This document shows, piece after piece, positions 14,426 to 24,474 of a DNA stretch of 64,000 nucleotides (positions within the stretch are counted from its first letter, which is position 1; the number at the start of each line of letters is the position of its first letter). Under the pieces are notes generated by a model. It had not been told where the DNA came from. It saw nothing but the letters and a program-made list of their open reading frames with translations, and searched no databases. The DNA is from Paralichthys olivaceus (taxonomy: Eukaryota; Chordata; Actinopteri; Pleuronectiformes; Paralichthyidae): the NCBI RefSeq assembly GCF_024713975.1, contig NC_091096.1:6699501-6763500 (forward strand). Reading direction: 5' to 3'. The position numbers were made by a program, and so were the translations under genes.

Positions 14426-15316
14426 TTACCTCCTCCGGCATCGTGGACACACTCTGCCCCACACCGTCTGCACCGTGGCCCCCCTCAGAGCCGGGCTCCC
14501 CCACAGGTACACGGCCGGTGTGCACACGGCGTTCAGACGGGCCATGATGGCGAACAGATTAGTGGCCTCGTTCCTAAACACGAGCCCTCGGCCCATCACC
14601 AGCCTGAGCGCGATGTTAACAAAGGAGGGGCACCACAACACCAAGAAGCTCATGACAACAAAGATGATGATTCTCAGCGACTCCTTGTTGGTTTCTCTCT
14701 CTGCGCTGGGGGGGTCTCTCGCCAGCTGGTACCTGGCTATAATGTACAGTTTGATGGTCATGACCACTTTGGTGAACACGATGATTTGCAAGCTGATCAC
14801 GCTGAAGACGTACAGCTGCACAGATTTGGAGAGAGGCAGGGCATTTTGAGCGATCAGCTGCAGGCACACGTGGAACCAGCAGTACACGTTTACGCAGATG
14901 ATAACATTCCGGGTGACGAAGCGCGTGTAAATGAAGGGGTGGCACACGGCAAAATATCTATCGAACTGCGCGAATAAAAAAGTCATGATGTTCACCCCGA
15001 GCAGAGAAGGTAGAACATGATAAGTCCCGTTTCTGGACGGGTACCCCTCCTGCACATCGAACAGACCCAGATAGTACACTGACAGCCCCAGCAGCGTGTC
15101 ACAGATGCTGGTGTTCAGCATGAAGATGAACCTGTTCTGCAGCCGCAGCGCTCTGGTGCATAAAATGGTGATGACCACCGGCCCCGCTAAAAGAACCGCG
15201 GCCGTGGCGAATAAGATCTGAAAGATGAAGATGAGATAATCCACTGGACTGTCGAAGTCCACCGAGAGACGAAGCACCGCTCCTGTCACCGGGGGTGTGA
15301 GGTTGGAGAGGAGCAT
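14426..15316 (-). CDS. Orphan rhodopsin-like GPCR 1 (subfamily 1)
   Basis: Seven-transmembrane receptor in one main exon, 296 aa from the ATG at 15316 to TAA. The longer frame beginning at 15403 adds 29 residues absent from the paralogue at 17947-18849 and lies upstream of a TATA box, so the inner start is preferred. Motifs: N-terminal sequon NLT; D73 (2.50); DRY at 119-121; W147 (4.50); WCP at 228-230 (CWxP-type); TPAVY at 266-270 in place of NPxxY. Position 1.50 is Ala44 not Asn; position 3.25 and ECL2 have no Cys; P5.50 is absent. These traits resemble the MECA group (melanocortin, S1P/LPA, cannabinoid, adenosine) but no member is matched. The ligand is unknown. The stop overlaps a splice donor (see the tail exon). 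Confidence 0.88.
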   Translation of the reverse strand: MLLSNLTPPVTGAVLRLSVDFDSPVDYLIFIFQILFATAAVLLAGPVVITILCTRALRLQNRFIFMLNTSICDTLLGLSVYYLGLFDVQEGYPSRNGTYHVLPSLLGVNIMTFLFAQFDRYFAVCHPFIYTRFVTRNVIICVNVYCWFHVCLQLIAQNALPLSKSVQLYVFSVISLQIIVFTKVVMTIKLYIIARYQLARDPPSAERETNKESLRIIIFVVMSFLVLWCPSFVNIALRLVMGRGLVFRNEATNLFAIMARLNAVCTPAVYLWGSPALRGATVQTVWGRVCPRCRRR

Positions 15317-15349
15317 GGTTTCTGGAATGCATGCTTGGATTATTCTCTC

Positions 15350-15355
15350 TTTATA
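15350..15355 (-). promoter_or_regulatory. TATA box of GPCR 1
   Basis: CAATATAAAG on the minus strand, TATAAA starting 39 bp before the ATG at 15316. The paralogue has the same spacing (41 bp), which supports both the promoter and the inner start, and implies a leader of only about ten bases. Confidence 0.45.
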
Positions 15356-15403
15356 TTGTACATGCGATACAATGTGTCCCCATGAGGAATGACCTAATGT
15401 CAC

Positions 15404-17834
15404 TCGTCATATCAAACTTCAAACTTTTATTCTCCCAAACATTTAATATTTTAAAGACATAATCATTTAATTAAGTCTGCATTTTGCATTTCAGTTTGAT
15501 TTCACTTCAGTTTTCACATGAATTTAAAGATTAAAAACCACTCTTTGTTATATTGAAAGTAAAAACTAATCACACAATATTTCCCCAGAAACATACAATT
15601 AGACGTACATTAATTTCTATGCGTCAGGTTAGTTGTTCATAAAAAAACTTTCCACAAGCCAACATACATTTACTTTTCCTCTCATCGCCACAATTACATA
15701 CATTGACAGTGAAAAGCTTTTGATTCATTATTCATTTGTTATCTTATCATTTGGATAGAAATCATCATCAGGCACTAACAATTGTTTTCTGGTGATTCAC
15801 CTGAATCCAACTTATTTTACTTATTATATTTATAGTTTAACTGCGCTTAATCTAAATGAAGAAGCCTCTTAGTTTACCGTCATAATAACTTTACCAGGTT
15901 GAGATAATGTCAACAAGTCAAACATTAGAGAATAGAGGCATCATGACTTTAATTCCAAGAAGAAAAATGCTGATAAGTGAGACAAGAAATCCACTTGCAC
16001 AGCAAATAAAAATTGATGGGAAATACTAAAATAACATCGCTGGCCCTAAGTGTTTTCAACATGACCGATTTTATCTTTAAAGTGCAATGGAATGATTTTA
16101 GATATCACAATATCACGCGAGCACGGTGCTATAACATTGGCCAAGATGTGATTAGTATGAATAAGGCAGTGTGTAGACTGTAGAAGTTAGGACGAACGAG
16201 TGTTATGTTGACTGGCGGGGTCATGATGGGAGTAAATGGAAGCTCACACAGAGATGCACTCAATGTTTTAAAGTCAGTGTTTTCTTCGTGCAGACCTCAG
16301 ACTCTCCCTGATGACGGTGATTGATTGACAGATGGTCATAGACGTCCCATAGATATTTCTCTTTGAGTTTCCTTTCATTCCTGAATTGAATGAGGCAGCT
16401 TCATAAGTTAGATATGGTTCTTTATTATTGTTGGAGGCGTAGTTCACACTGGTTCATCGTCTCATCACCGCCCCCCCACAGCTCGTGCAGCGGGAGGTAA
16501 TTACTCAATGTTATTTATCAACAACAACACGGAGCTGACCGAGGTCCTGAACCAGCTGGTGTCAGTGGAGCTGTCCGAGCCATGGTGCTGAACCTGCGGC
16601 TGGTTAATCCCATCAAGATTAAGATTAAGATTTATCAAACTATTAATGAACAGAAGCACTGAGGTAAATGCGGTTTCTTAATTTGATGGTATTTACCAGG
16701 GTGACGGCTGCCAAGTTCAGACATCATCACCCAGATGCCTTTTTAAACTAAACACTGGAGCTTTTTAGAACAATAGGACAAGATGGAGGAAACCCCTTGT
16801 CTGTTCTACTGCACTAATGAATGGCTACCAACAGTCATCGGATGTTAGTGACAGGTGAGAGTTAAAATTAGATGTCTGCTTTTAAAGACTGTTACCTCAC
16901 TTTTAAAGTCTATTATTTCTTTACAACATGAAAGTCTCCATTTGAGATAAGTTTCGCCCTTAAGCGTCTCCACCCTTTCTTATGTCACATTCTTCTTTTC
17001 TGTTATGACCTGAGTCTATTTGTGGCAAATATGAGTCAGAGAAACGTTTGTATTGACATCACAAGATAGAGAAAATAACAAACTAACTTTAGATAGTTTG
17101 ATTTTACGAGTCATTTCTGTTATATAATACTATTAACAACTGTAATATTCGTGCATCATTTAGCTCGTTCTTTACCATAATGTTATCCTTATGAAAATAT
17201 AAAACCCAAACTGCGTTGTACAGGCTGTTGTAGAATATCTGATAAATTAACCTCAACCGTTGATATTGTCTGCGAGGGTTTTATATCTGTATTTGAAAGT
17301 TTCATAAACTTTAAAAGGTGTTAAATTTGAAACAGGACATTAAGCTTGGAACCGGATCAATGCACATGGATTTTTATAGAAAATAAAATAAAAACATTCC
17401 TATTCTCATTGAAAGTTCAAAAAATAGACTCAGTGATTACAAAAGTATCATACATATTATTTCATTTCTTTTAAAACCGTTTATGACGCCTATAGTACGT
17501 TTTTCGTGGGAAAGAAAACATACATACATCCTTTCCAAGTGCCAGACCTAACCTTGCCCCATGTCTGTAATGAATTGTCCTCCAAACACGTGGCAGTGGC
17601 CCATAAATACATTTCTCCATTTTCAAACCAGTCTTTCATCTTTGATTTCAGCCTTCAATTCACACACAACATAATCCAGGCTCCATGTGCTCTCTGCAGT
17701 CATTAAAAAAAAAGAGGACAATCAGTAAATTGTGATGATTAAGGACTCACGTTAATTCAAAATCAAACACATGACATATTAGACCCGTGGTCTGGACATT
17801 TAGTCCGTCTCCTGGTGATGATGATGATGCAGAT
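15404..17834. other. Spacer between GPCR 1 and GPCR 2
   Basis: Mostly AT-rich unique DNA. Holds a short protein-like frame at 16508-16591 and, right after it (16613-16632), an AAGATT-repeat stretch resembling the reverse of a SINE tail. No supported gene. Confidence 0.5.
16508..16591 (+). other. Short protein-like open frame, possible exon relic
   Basis: Twenty-seven codons, MLFINNNTELTEVLNQL then VSVELSEPWC, stop. Local base composition is richer in GC than the surroundings and the codon pattern is protein-like. The MLF..N.T beginning loosely recalls the N-termini of the neighbouring receptors but no transmembrane segment follows. Could be a relic exon or chance. Confidence 0.2.
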
Positions 17835-17874
17835 TCAGCTTCGTTGTAATTTTCCATCAAAAGTAAAACCAATT
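17835..17874 (-). CDS. Predicted C-terminal tail exon of orphan GPCR 2
   Basis: An excellent acceptor, CTCCTGTCTCTTTTCAG with branch-like CTGAC, ends at 17875 on the minus strand. Joined in phase 2 from AGGAG|GTCGGT (intron 17875-17992) it adds IGFTFDGKLQRS and TGA, giving a 298-aa receptor. The donor is weaker than in the other three genes, so read-through into the longer unspliced tail (17 extra residues, ending NVTVCN) may be the real form. Confidence 0.4.
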
Positions 17875-17946
17875 CTGAAAAGAGACAGGAGGTGAGGGTG
17901 GAGAGAAAGAGAGGGTTGCAGTCAGTGTTTCGCAAAAAATACACGA

Positions 17947-18849
17947 TCAGTTACAAACAGTGACATTGTAAATTGATTGTATAGAGACCGACCTCCTCGC
18001 GGGGCAGATCCTCCGCCACACAGTAAACCACACGGCCGCCCGCAGCGCCGGGCTGCCCCAGATGTACAGAGCCGGGGTGACCAGCGCGTTCAGCCGTGCC
18101 AAGATGGCGAACAGGTTGGTGGCCTCGTTCCTGAACCTCAGACCTTTCCTGGTCAACTGTCTGACAATGATATTCACAAAAGACGGACACCACAGCGCCA
18201 AGAAGCAAATGACCACAAACACAATGATGCGCAACGACTCCTTCTTGTTGTCTCTGTCCGCGCTGGGCGCCTCTCTCACCAGGTGGTTCCTGGCGATGAC
18301 GTATAATTTAACGGTCATCAGCACTTTGACAACAACTATAATCTGCAGAGTCATCACACCGAATGCGTTTATTTGAGCCGCTTTTGAAATTGGCACCATG
18401 TTCTGCACAGTGAGGATGGAGTAGGTGTAAATCCAACAAAACGCGCAAATGCCAATGACAAAGCCCCGGGTTATGAAGCGGTTATAAAAGAAGGGATGAC
18501 ACACAGCGAAGTAACGATCGAACTGAGCGAACAGGAAGGTCAACACATTGACACCGAGGAATGAGGGCAAGATGTAAAATGTGCCATTCCTGGAGGGGTA
18601 GCCCTCCTGGACGTCGAAGAGGCCGAGGTAGTAGACCGAGAAGCCGGTCAGCGTGTCACTGATGCTCGTGTTCAGCATGAATATGAAGCGGTTCTGGCCT
18701 CGCAAAGACCGTGTGGAGGAGATCCCGATCACCACCGAGCCGGCGACCAGCACCGCGCTGGTGGCGAAACCAATGTGGAAGATGAAGATGAGGAAGTCCT
18801 CCGGAGTGTTGAAGTCCACCGACAGAGGGACGGTGGCGTTAAGGAGCAT
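17947..18849 (-). CDS. Orphan rhodopsin-like GPCR 2 (subfamily 1)
   Basis: Paralogue of GPCR 1 in the same orientation, 300 aa unspliced. Start taken at the ATG at 18849 (MLLNATVPL), aligned with GPCR 1; the ATG at 18876 is only ten bases past a TATA box. Shared blocks include SVDFNTPEDFLIFIF, NRFIFMLNTSISDT, SVYYLGLFDVQEGYPSRNGT, FAQFDRYFAVCHPF, ESLRIIVFVV, LWCPSFVNI, FRNEATNLFAI and TPALYIWGSPALR. It keeps D2.50, DRY, W4.50 and W6.48 but has Ala at 1.50, Thr at 7.49 and no Cys at 3.25 or in ECL2. The identical order of conserved and missing sites in both genes argues for a functional subfamily. The ligand is unknown; the family could not be named. Confidence 0.88.
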   Translation of the reverse strand: MLLNATVPLSVDFNTPEDFLIFIFHIGFATSAVLVAGSVVIGISSTRSLRGQNRFIFMLNTSISDTLTGFSVYYLGLFDVQEGYPSRNGTFYILPSFLGVNVLTFLFAQFDRYFAVCHPFFYNRFITRGFVIGICAFCWIYTYSILTVQNMVPISKAAQINAFGVMTLQIIVVVKVLMTVKLYVIARNHLVREAPSADRDNKKESLRIIVFVVICFLALWCPSFVNIIVRQLTRKGLRFRNEATNLFAILARLNALVTPALYIWGSPALRAAVWFTVWRRICPARRSVSIQSIYNVTVCN

Positions 18850-18884
18850 CCTGGTGCTCCACCTGAGGATGAGCACGCAGGAGA

Positions 18885-18890
18885 TTTATA
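18885..18890 (-). promoter_or_regulatory. TATA box of GPCR 2
   Basis: TTTATAAA (palindromic core) 41 bp upstream of the chosen ATG at 18849 on the minus strand, matching the spacing in GPCR 1. Confidence 0.45.
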
Positions 18891-18899
18891 AAGGCCAGA

Positions 18900-20155
18900 T
18901 GGATGGATCCTGTGGAGTGTGAGCACACCTCCTGATCTCTAGAGGAAAGAAGGCTTGAGCAAAAACAAATTATATGTTGAGTTAAAACAAAAGATCTGAA
19001 TGATGACCATTGGAAAAACTTGTGTTTGGTGATGGTGAAAACAAGGTGATATTGAGTTACTGTGGATTTCTGCTGCCCTCTACCTAAAACGAATTCCCTC
19101 TCACCTGAAGTCTGAGGTCTCCATCACCCTGAAAAACCTTTCTCAAGTTTCTATAACTTTCTGTTCAACACATTTAGGACATGTAGTGCAACCGGAAACA
19201 AGAAGTGCAAGGGCGGACAAAGAAAACATTTAACTACTATTAACTACTACTAATTGTGACCAGAGGACAATAGGTGCAGGGTGCAAAGATGCTGCAACCA
19301 ATTCTGATCAATAACAAACAGGTTACTTATAATGAGGAAGGTGTAGCATTTGGTGCAAAGTGCAAATGTGCTGGAAACAGTTTATTATTAATGTTCAGAG
19401 TATTGAATACAAATAAGTAACTGGGGTATGAGGTGTATGATACACATGCATAAGCATAAAGTTCTCTCTTTAATCTCTTTAAACCCTTAAACAGTTTATT
19501 AACAAACATGTTCGACATAAACTTTCTCTATTTCCTTCACGAACACCTGATTGATCAAATTCAGCTTCAGCCACATGAGGGAGCAATGAACCCTTGTTTC
19601 TCTGTCTCACTAATCATGCACCAATAGCCTGTAAAGAGTGTTTTATGTCTGTATATTCTCAATCCAGTTTGTATTCAGTATGCTGCATAGTAAATATTAA
19701 TGGATGAAAGTTTAATCCACTCAAAGTTTGGTAAACACACTCATTTCTTTTCTTGTCTGAATATAGACACTTTCACCAGTCAACACGTTGTTGGCAGTTT
19801 ATTTGTTTAGTCAGTCAAACACAAAGAGGCCTTATTGGCCCTTAACTGTGATCACATAAAGAAACTATAATTTACACGTTTATTTTCTGAAAATGTAGAA
19901 AAAGTTTCAGAGGTTACAGACTTGTTCGCTAGAACCTGAAAATGATATCAGCTTAGTTTAGTTTTAATTGCAGGCTGTTGTTATTTTACTTCACTTGTTG
20001 ACCTGATGTCCAGGGAATTAGTCACCCAGGTACATGTCTGCTTATCTTGTCTGTGCTTCTTAAGTCAGAGCAGAACCCTCTGGGTTGTCACTCAGTGGCT
20101 CTGCTGCCTCGTCACTGTGCCATGAGGACCTGAACTCTTCGGCAGCTCTGCACCG
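18900..20155. other. Divergent spacer between minus- and plus-strand GPCR genes
   Basis: Separates the two subfamilies transcribed away from each other. From about 19490 onward it is the 5' part of segmental-duplication unit 1. No coding exon supported. Confidence 0.55.
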
Positions 20156-21025
20156 ATGAGTAACAGCAGCCTGCAGGGCCTGTCTTTTGCTCTGCCCCTC
20201 ACCAGCTTTGGCAATGTGCTGATGTTTCTCTTCAGTGTTTCCTTAGCTTCCAGCATCATTTTCCTCAACATGTCCGTGTGTGTCTCCATACTGCTGAACA
20301 GGGCTCTGCGCAGCGAGAACCGCTTCATGTACATGCTGAGCACCTGCTTCAGTGACATCTGCACCGGCGTGTCGTATTACTATGTTGGTGTCCTGGATGT
20401 GAGGGACAATTTCAACTCCCCTACGAGAACATATTACGTCGTTCCCACATTTTTAGGTCTGTCCTACATGGCCATCCTGGCCGCACAGGCCGACAGGTAC
20501 CACGCTGTGGTGTCACCTTTCCAATACTCGCGCCGCATGACGCGCAACAGAACCGTGATTGTGATCTGCGCGTACTGGCTCTACGCCAGCCTCATAGTGG
20601 CTGCGAACAATCTGGTCACCGTCGGCGTGGCCGGAAAGATCACGAGCATTGGATCGTTTGTGGGCAACATATTCGGGGTGATTATAATGATAGGACTGAA
20701 CATCAGGCTGTTCATCATAGCCAGGTTCCAGCTGGAGAGGGAGCCACCCTCCGTGGAGAGGGACACCAAGCGCTCCTCGGTGTATCTCATACTGGTGGTG
20801 GTTTTGTTCTTCCTGGGGACGTGGCTTCCCATCTTCTCTCATGTTATCGCCTGTAACTTCATTGGCTCGGGGTGTTACACCACTAAGAATGAAGGCACCG
20901 ACCCTCTGCGAGTTTTGCCTCGAGTGAACGCTGCCCTCACCCCCATCCTGTACATCTGCGGCTGCTCCCCGCTCAGAGCCACGCTGCTCACCAAGGTGTG
21001 GAGGCCCTGCTGCAGGAGGAGGTGA
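20156..21025 (+). CDS. Orphan rhodopsin-like GPCR 3 (subfamily 2)
   Basis: Intronless-looking 289-aa receptor; the only ATG before TM1 is used. Seven hydrophobic segments; sequon NSS near the N-terminus; N38 (1.50), D67 (2.50), DRY at 113-115, W141 (4.50), TWLP at 222-225 with W6.48, and TPILY at 262-266 replacing NPxxY. No Cys at 3.25 or in the short ECL2 (NNLVTVGVAGKITSIG) and no P5.50, so the canonical disulfide is absent. It is related to subfamily 1 (RALR..NRFMYMLST, AQADRY, PPSVERDTK, SPLRA) but clearly distinct. A C-terminal Arg run ends in TGA that lies within the donor AGGAG|GTGAG. The ligand is unknown; MECA-like by the pattern of missing sites. Confidence 0.9.
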   Translation: MSNSSLQGLSFALPLTSFGNVLMFLFSVSLASSIIFLNMSVCVSILLNRALRSENRFMYMLSTCFSDICTGVSYYYVGVLDVRDNFNSPTRTYYVVPTFLGLSYMAILAAQADRYHAVVSPFQYSRRMTRNRTVIVICAYWLYASLIVAANNLVTVGVAGKITSIGSFVGNIFGVIIMIGLNIRLFIIARFQLEREPPSVERDTKRSSVYLILVVVLFFLGTWLPIFSHVIACNFIGSGCYTTKNEGTDPLRVLPRVNAALTPILYICGCSPLRATLLTKVWRPCCRRR

Positions 21026-21392
21026 GAGAGGGTGGTGATGGTGTTAACTCCTCAGTGCTGCCTGCAGTTGTGTGTCATGATGGTCACATCTGGCTTCACG
21101 TAAACATGTGATCACAGCTGGAATCACTTTACAGATGCTGCAGAAAACTCACTTTTATTGTTTCATTTATGTGCGTAAAGGCACGAAAGTGAGGTGAATA
21201 CCTCTCCACATATCTTAGAGTTATCACCTCATGTTACCATATTGTAGATGGAGTATAAAACATATTGCATGTTTTGTATTTTATGCCTTTATAGGTGCAT
21301 GTCCTAAAACATCAAGACAAATATAATAAGTATTTATCTTTCTGGCTCGTTTTAAATGTCTTTTCCCCATTCTCTTCCATTCTCTCCACAAG

Positions 21393-21423
21393 GCGTGTGT
21401 TCTGGAAGACTCGGTCCCATTAG
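21393..21423 (+). CDS. Candidate tail exon of GPCR 3
   Basis: A pyrimidine-rich tract (CTCTTCCATTCTCTCCACAAG) ends at 21392. Joined in phase 2 from the donor at 21022 it adds RVFWKTRSH and TAG, total 298 aa. The same acceptor is kept in unit 2 at 25736, although the surrounding DNA has diverged. Use of the junction is inferred. Confidence 0.35.
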
Positions 21424-23061
21424 ACGCCCACTGGCTTCATTTCTAAGTGGATGGATGTCAAAGTTGATAAAGTTTAAAATCTATGCCAACATTATAAAAA
21501 CGCATTTAAACACATAGTGGGAAAGTGAGAACAAGTTCAGGCTTTCATGGGAGATGAAAATGTTTCATCAGGCACTCAGCACATTAAGGATGTGTAATCC
21601 TGTAATCAACACCTTGTTTCATGTGTTGTCAAATCACAGGGAACACATTACAGGTGTTATTCCACAAATAAGTGATGGAAATAAGGCTGAAAAGGACCAT
21701 GTATCATATGGGGTATTTGTTATTTGTAATATGACATGTAAATGAAAAATTAAAGGTTGTCGATGATATTTTTAAAACTTCTGAACAGTTTCTTAACATG
21801 TTCGACATAAACCTTCTCTTTTTCCTTCGTGAACACCTGATCAAATTCATTTTCAACCACTAGAGGGAGCAATGAACCCTTGTTTCTCTAATGATGTCTC
21901 ACTAAACATGCACCAAATAAGTTTGATGGATTTTGGATTTGGATGACATGAATTTGTTCCTGCACAATTCAGTTGTGTGTTTTATGTCTTCTCAATCCAG
22001 TTTGTATTCAGGATTCGATATGCAGCATTTTAAATATGAATGTATACAACTTTAATCCGCTCATAACTTAGTAAACACATATATTTTCTTGTTCCAAATA
22101 ATACAACGTAAAAGACCCTGAAAGATTTCCTAAAAATATGACATTAATGAAAACACTCAGTTGAGTTTACCACTTGTAAAAAGTCAGTTTGTCTGAATAT
22201 AGACACTTTAAACAGTCAACACATGTCGGCAGTTTATATCTTTAGCTTTAAAAGTAGTCAAACACAAAGAATAGTGAGTGGCCCTCAACTGTGATCACGA
22301 TAAGAAACTAAATTAGATTTAATTTACAGGTTTATTTTCTTTCTTTTACCCTAAATTGTAGAAACAGTTTCAGGTGTTTGTGTCCAAATGTTTCTGTCAG
22401 CTTTCATACCTAAGATGACCTTTAAATTCAAAGTGATTTACATTAAAATAAAGAATTGAACAATTGAGAAACTTCCCAAAAAAAGTTTAGCACAAGCATC
22501 ATTTCACATTATTTATAATAACATTGTTGAGTTTGAGCTGTATATATTGAAGCAAAGCTGAAATGATTTATTGTATGAAGCTCAAATCAACTCCTGCTTT
22601 TCTTTCTGTGTCAAACAGAAACGGTGGAATCAACCTTGTTACTGGTTCTTAAGTGATGAGATGTGTTGTCTGTGAATGTCTGAGCCTGAGATTCATAACA
22701 AATTGTCCTTCTTTTATGAACTTCAGTCAAAACTGAATTGGTCTGTCTTATGAGTGCATCGCCTCAGTCACTGATATGTGTTCATTTACAAAAGCTTTCA
22801 GTGCAAAACTCCTGTATATCTTCTATTAAATTATAGAAGTCATAATCATCATTTTGAAATTTGTTGGGCCCAAAGTCTGGACTTAATTATGAAATTAAGC
22901 GTTCAGGTTTTTGGCACCTAACTCATGGAATTATTTAGAAATTCGAATTGTTATGTTGGGACTATTAAATGTAATGAAAATATAAACTAAAAACAATCGA
23001 GAGTCATTTATTCTAATCGCAGGCTGTTGTTATTTTTAAGCCTGTTACTTCACTTGTTGAC

Positions 23062-24320
23062 CAGGGCATCAGCTGCAAAGTAAAACACCCGGGGCTGAGC
23101 CCGGAGGGCGGGTACTAAGGTGTATTAATAAACTTATATACACGCCTATTTTGTTCTCTAGTAAAGAGAAGAGCAGATATGCACCCTAACATATAAATGA
23201 TAGATTCTCTTCTGCTGGACAGTTTACAATACACAATGTCACAAACACTGCAAATCTCAAATATCTATTTTTACTTTACATGTAGGCACTTGTATTTTAG
23301 TATTTCCACTTTATGCTACTTCATACGTCTACTCTTAATACATTTCAGAGAGAATTACTGTATTTTATACTGCATTATATTTATTTGACAGCTTTTAAGA
23401 TGAAGATTTCAAATAATAGATAATAGAACAAGCTATTAAAACAAGACTAAATCAGTGCTTTTGAAAAAATGTTGCCTCTGAAAAAAGAAATGTAATTTTT
23501 TCACAGGGCAGAGTTGTTTAAAGCTTTTCCCTCTGAAGTTCTCAATGGTTTAATGATCCATCTCACCACAAATCAAAGAGAGAAACAAGATCTCACAGTA
23601 TATTTAGTGTATATAAAACTGTTTATAATGAATTTTACTGGAGCTTCACTTTCTGCTTACACGGCTTCTTCAGTATTAATGATCTAATGATGTCATGGAG
23701 CTTAATAAAATAATATAATAATCTGTCAAACGAGTACTTTTACTTTAATACTTTAACTACAGTTAACTAGCCTGTATGTGATGGTGTCAGGTGTAGTCAA
23801 ATCTAAATATTTAATCCCAGAGATCGCACAAAAATGGTACAAAAACTTTAGAGATTAAAATACCCCCGAATAATATCAGTTAATGAAATCAGTCAGACAA
23901 TGAACTCCCTTTTATTTATTATACTCTCCACACTGATTTCACATTCATTCAGTTTAGACTTGTGCTGCACCGAAGGCTTAAAGGTTCAGTGTGTAGAATT
24001 TAGTGACATCTAGTGGTGAAGTGTCATATTGCAGATGAATGCCCCTCCCCTCACCCTCCCCTTCAAAACATGAAGGAGAACCCGTGGTAGCTTCAGTTGT
24101 CATAAAAACTTAAAAAGTGTTTCGTTTTTCAAGTTTGGATTAATGTGAAAAAAACATGGTGGCTTCCGTAGAGAGGACCTGCTGCTGATGTAAATATTAA
24201 ATATTTAAATATAAAGGGCCCATTCTAGGGTAAAGATAAACAACTATTTGTGGGGGGGCTGTGAGGAGGCAACAGACAGAGGGCTACAGCCCCGGATACC
24301 CAAGCCAGGATACGCCCCTG
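23062..24320. mobile_element. Non-autonomous hAT-like transposon with 8-bp target duplication
   Basis: Flanked by TTGTTGAC at 23054-23061 and again at 24321-24328; unit 1 has the site once (CACTTGTTGACC near 19995). The left end begins CAGGGCATC and the right end closes GCGTATCC-inverse ..GGATACGCCCCTG, a CAGGG..CCCTG pair typical of hAT. Subterminal inverted blocks match: CCCGGGGCTGAGCCC at 23088-23102 and GGGCTACAGCCCCGG at 24281-24295. About 1.26 kb, AT-rich, no transposase. A family A MITE is nested at 23978. Confidence 0.7.
23978..24245 (-). mobile_element. Family A MITE copy 4, inverted and truncated
   Basis: Begins TTAAAGGTTCAGTGTGTAGA, the inverse of the right terminus of copy 1, and runs in opposite orientation through the CCTCCCCTTCAAAACATGAAG, AAAAAGTGTTTCG and AAAGGGCCCATTCTAGGG blocks. 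The far terminus is missing, ending near 24245 inside the hAT-like element. Confidence 0.7.
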
Positions 24321-24474
24321 TTGTTGACCTCTGGGGAATTACAGCCACAGGTGGACGTGTGCTTATCTTCACTGTGCTTCTTAAGTCAGAGCAGAACCCT
24401 CTCGGTTGTCAGGTCTCAGTGGCTCTGCTCGGCACTGAAGACCTGAACTCTGCGCACACGTTTTCTCTGCACCC

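Larger units (their letters stand above)
19490..21770 (+). repeat. Segmental duplication, unit 1
   Basis: Aligns with 21780-26090. Shared landmarks in order: CATGTTCGACATAAAC (19508 and 21798), GAGGGAGCAATGAACCCTTG, AATCCAGTTTGTATTCAG, a CAGGCTGTTGTTATTTT block, CTTCTTAAGTCAGAGCAG before the gene, the whole receptor CDS, and after it CAAATCACAGGGAACA and CATATGG..TATTTGTTATTTG. Non-coding parts carry many substitutions and small indels. Confidence 0.85.

Noticed and set aside
14285-14977. 230-codon plus-strand frame
   Set aside because: Antisense shadow of GPCR 1; no domain features.
14426-15403. Olfactory receptor or GPR148 identity for the receptors
   Set aside because: The MAYDRYVAIC and other odorant-receptor motifs are missing and GPR148 does not align in TM2, TM3 or TM7.
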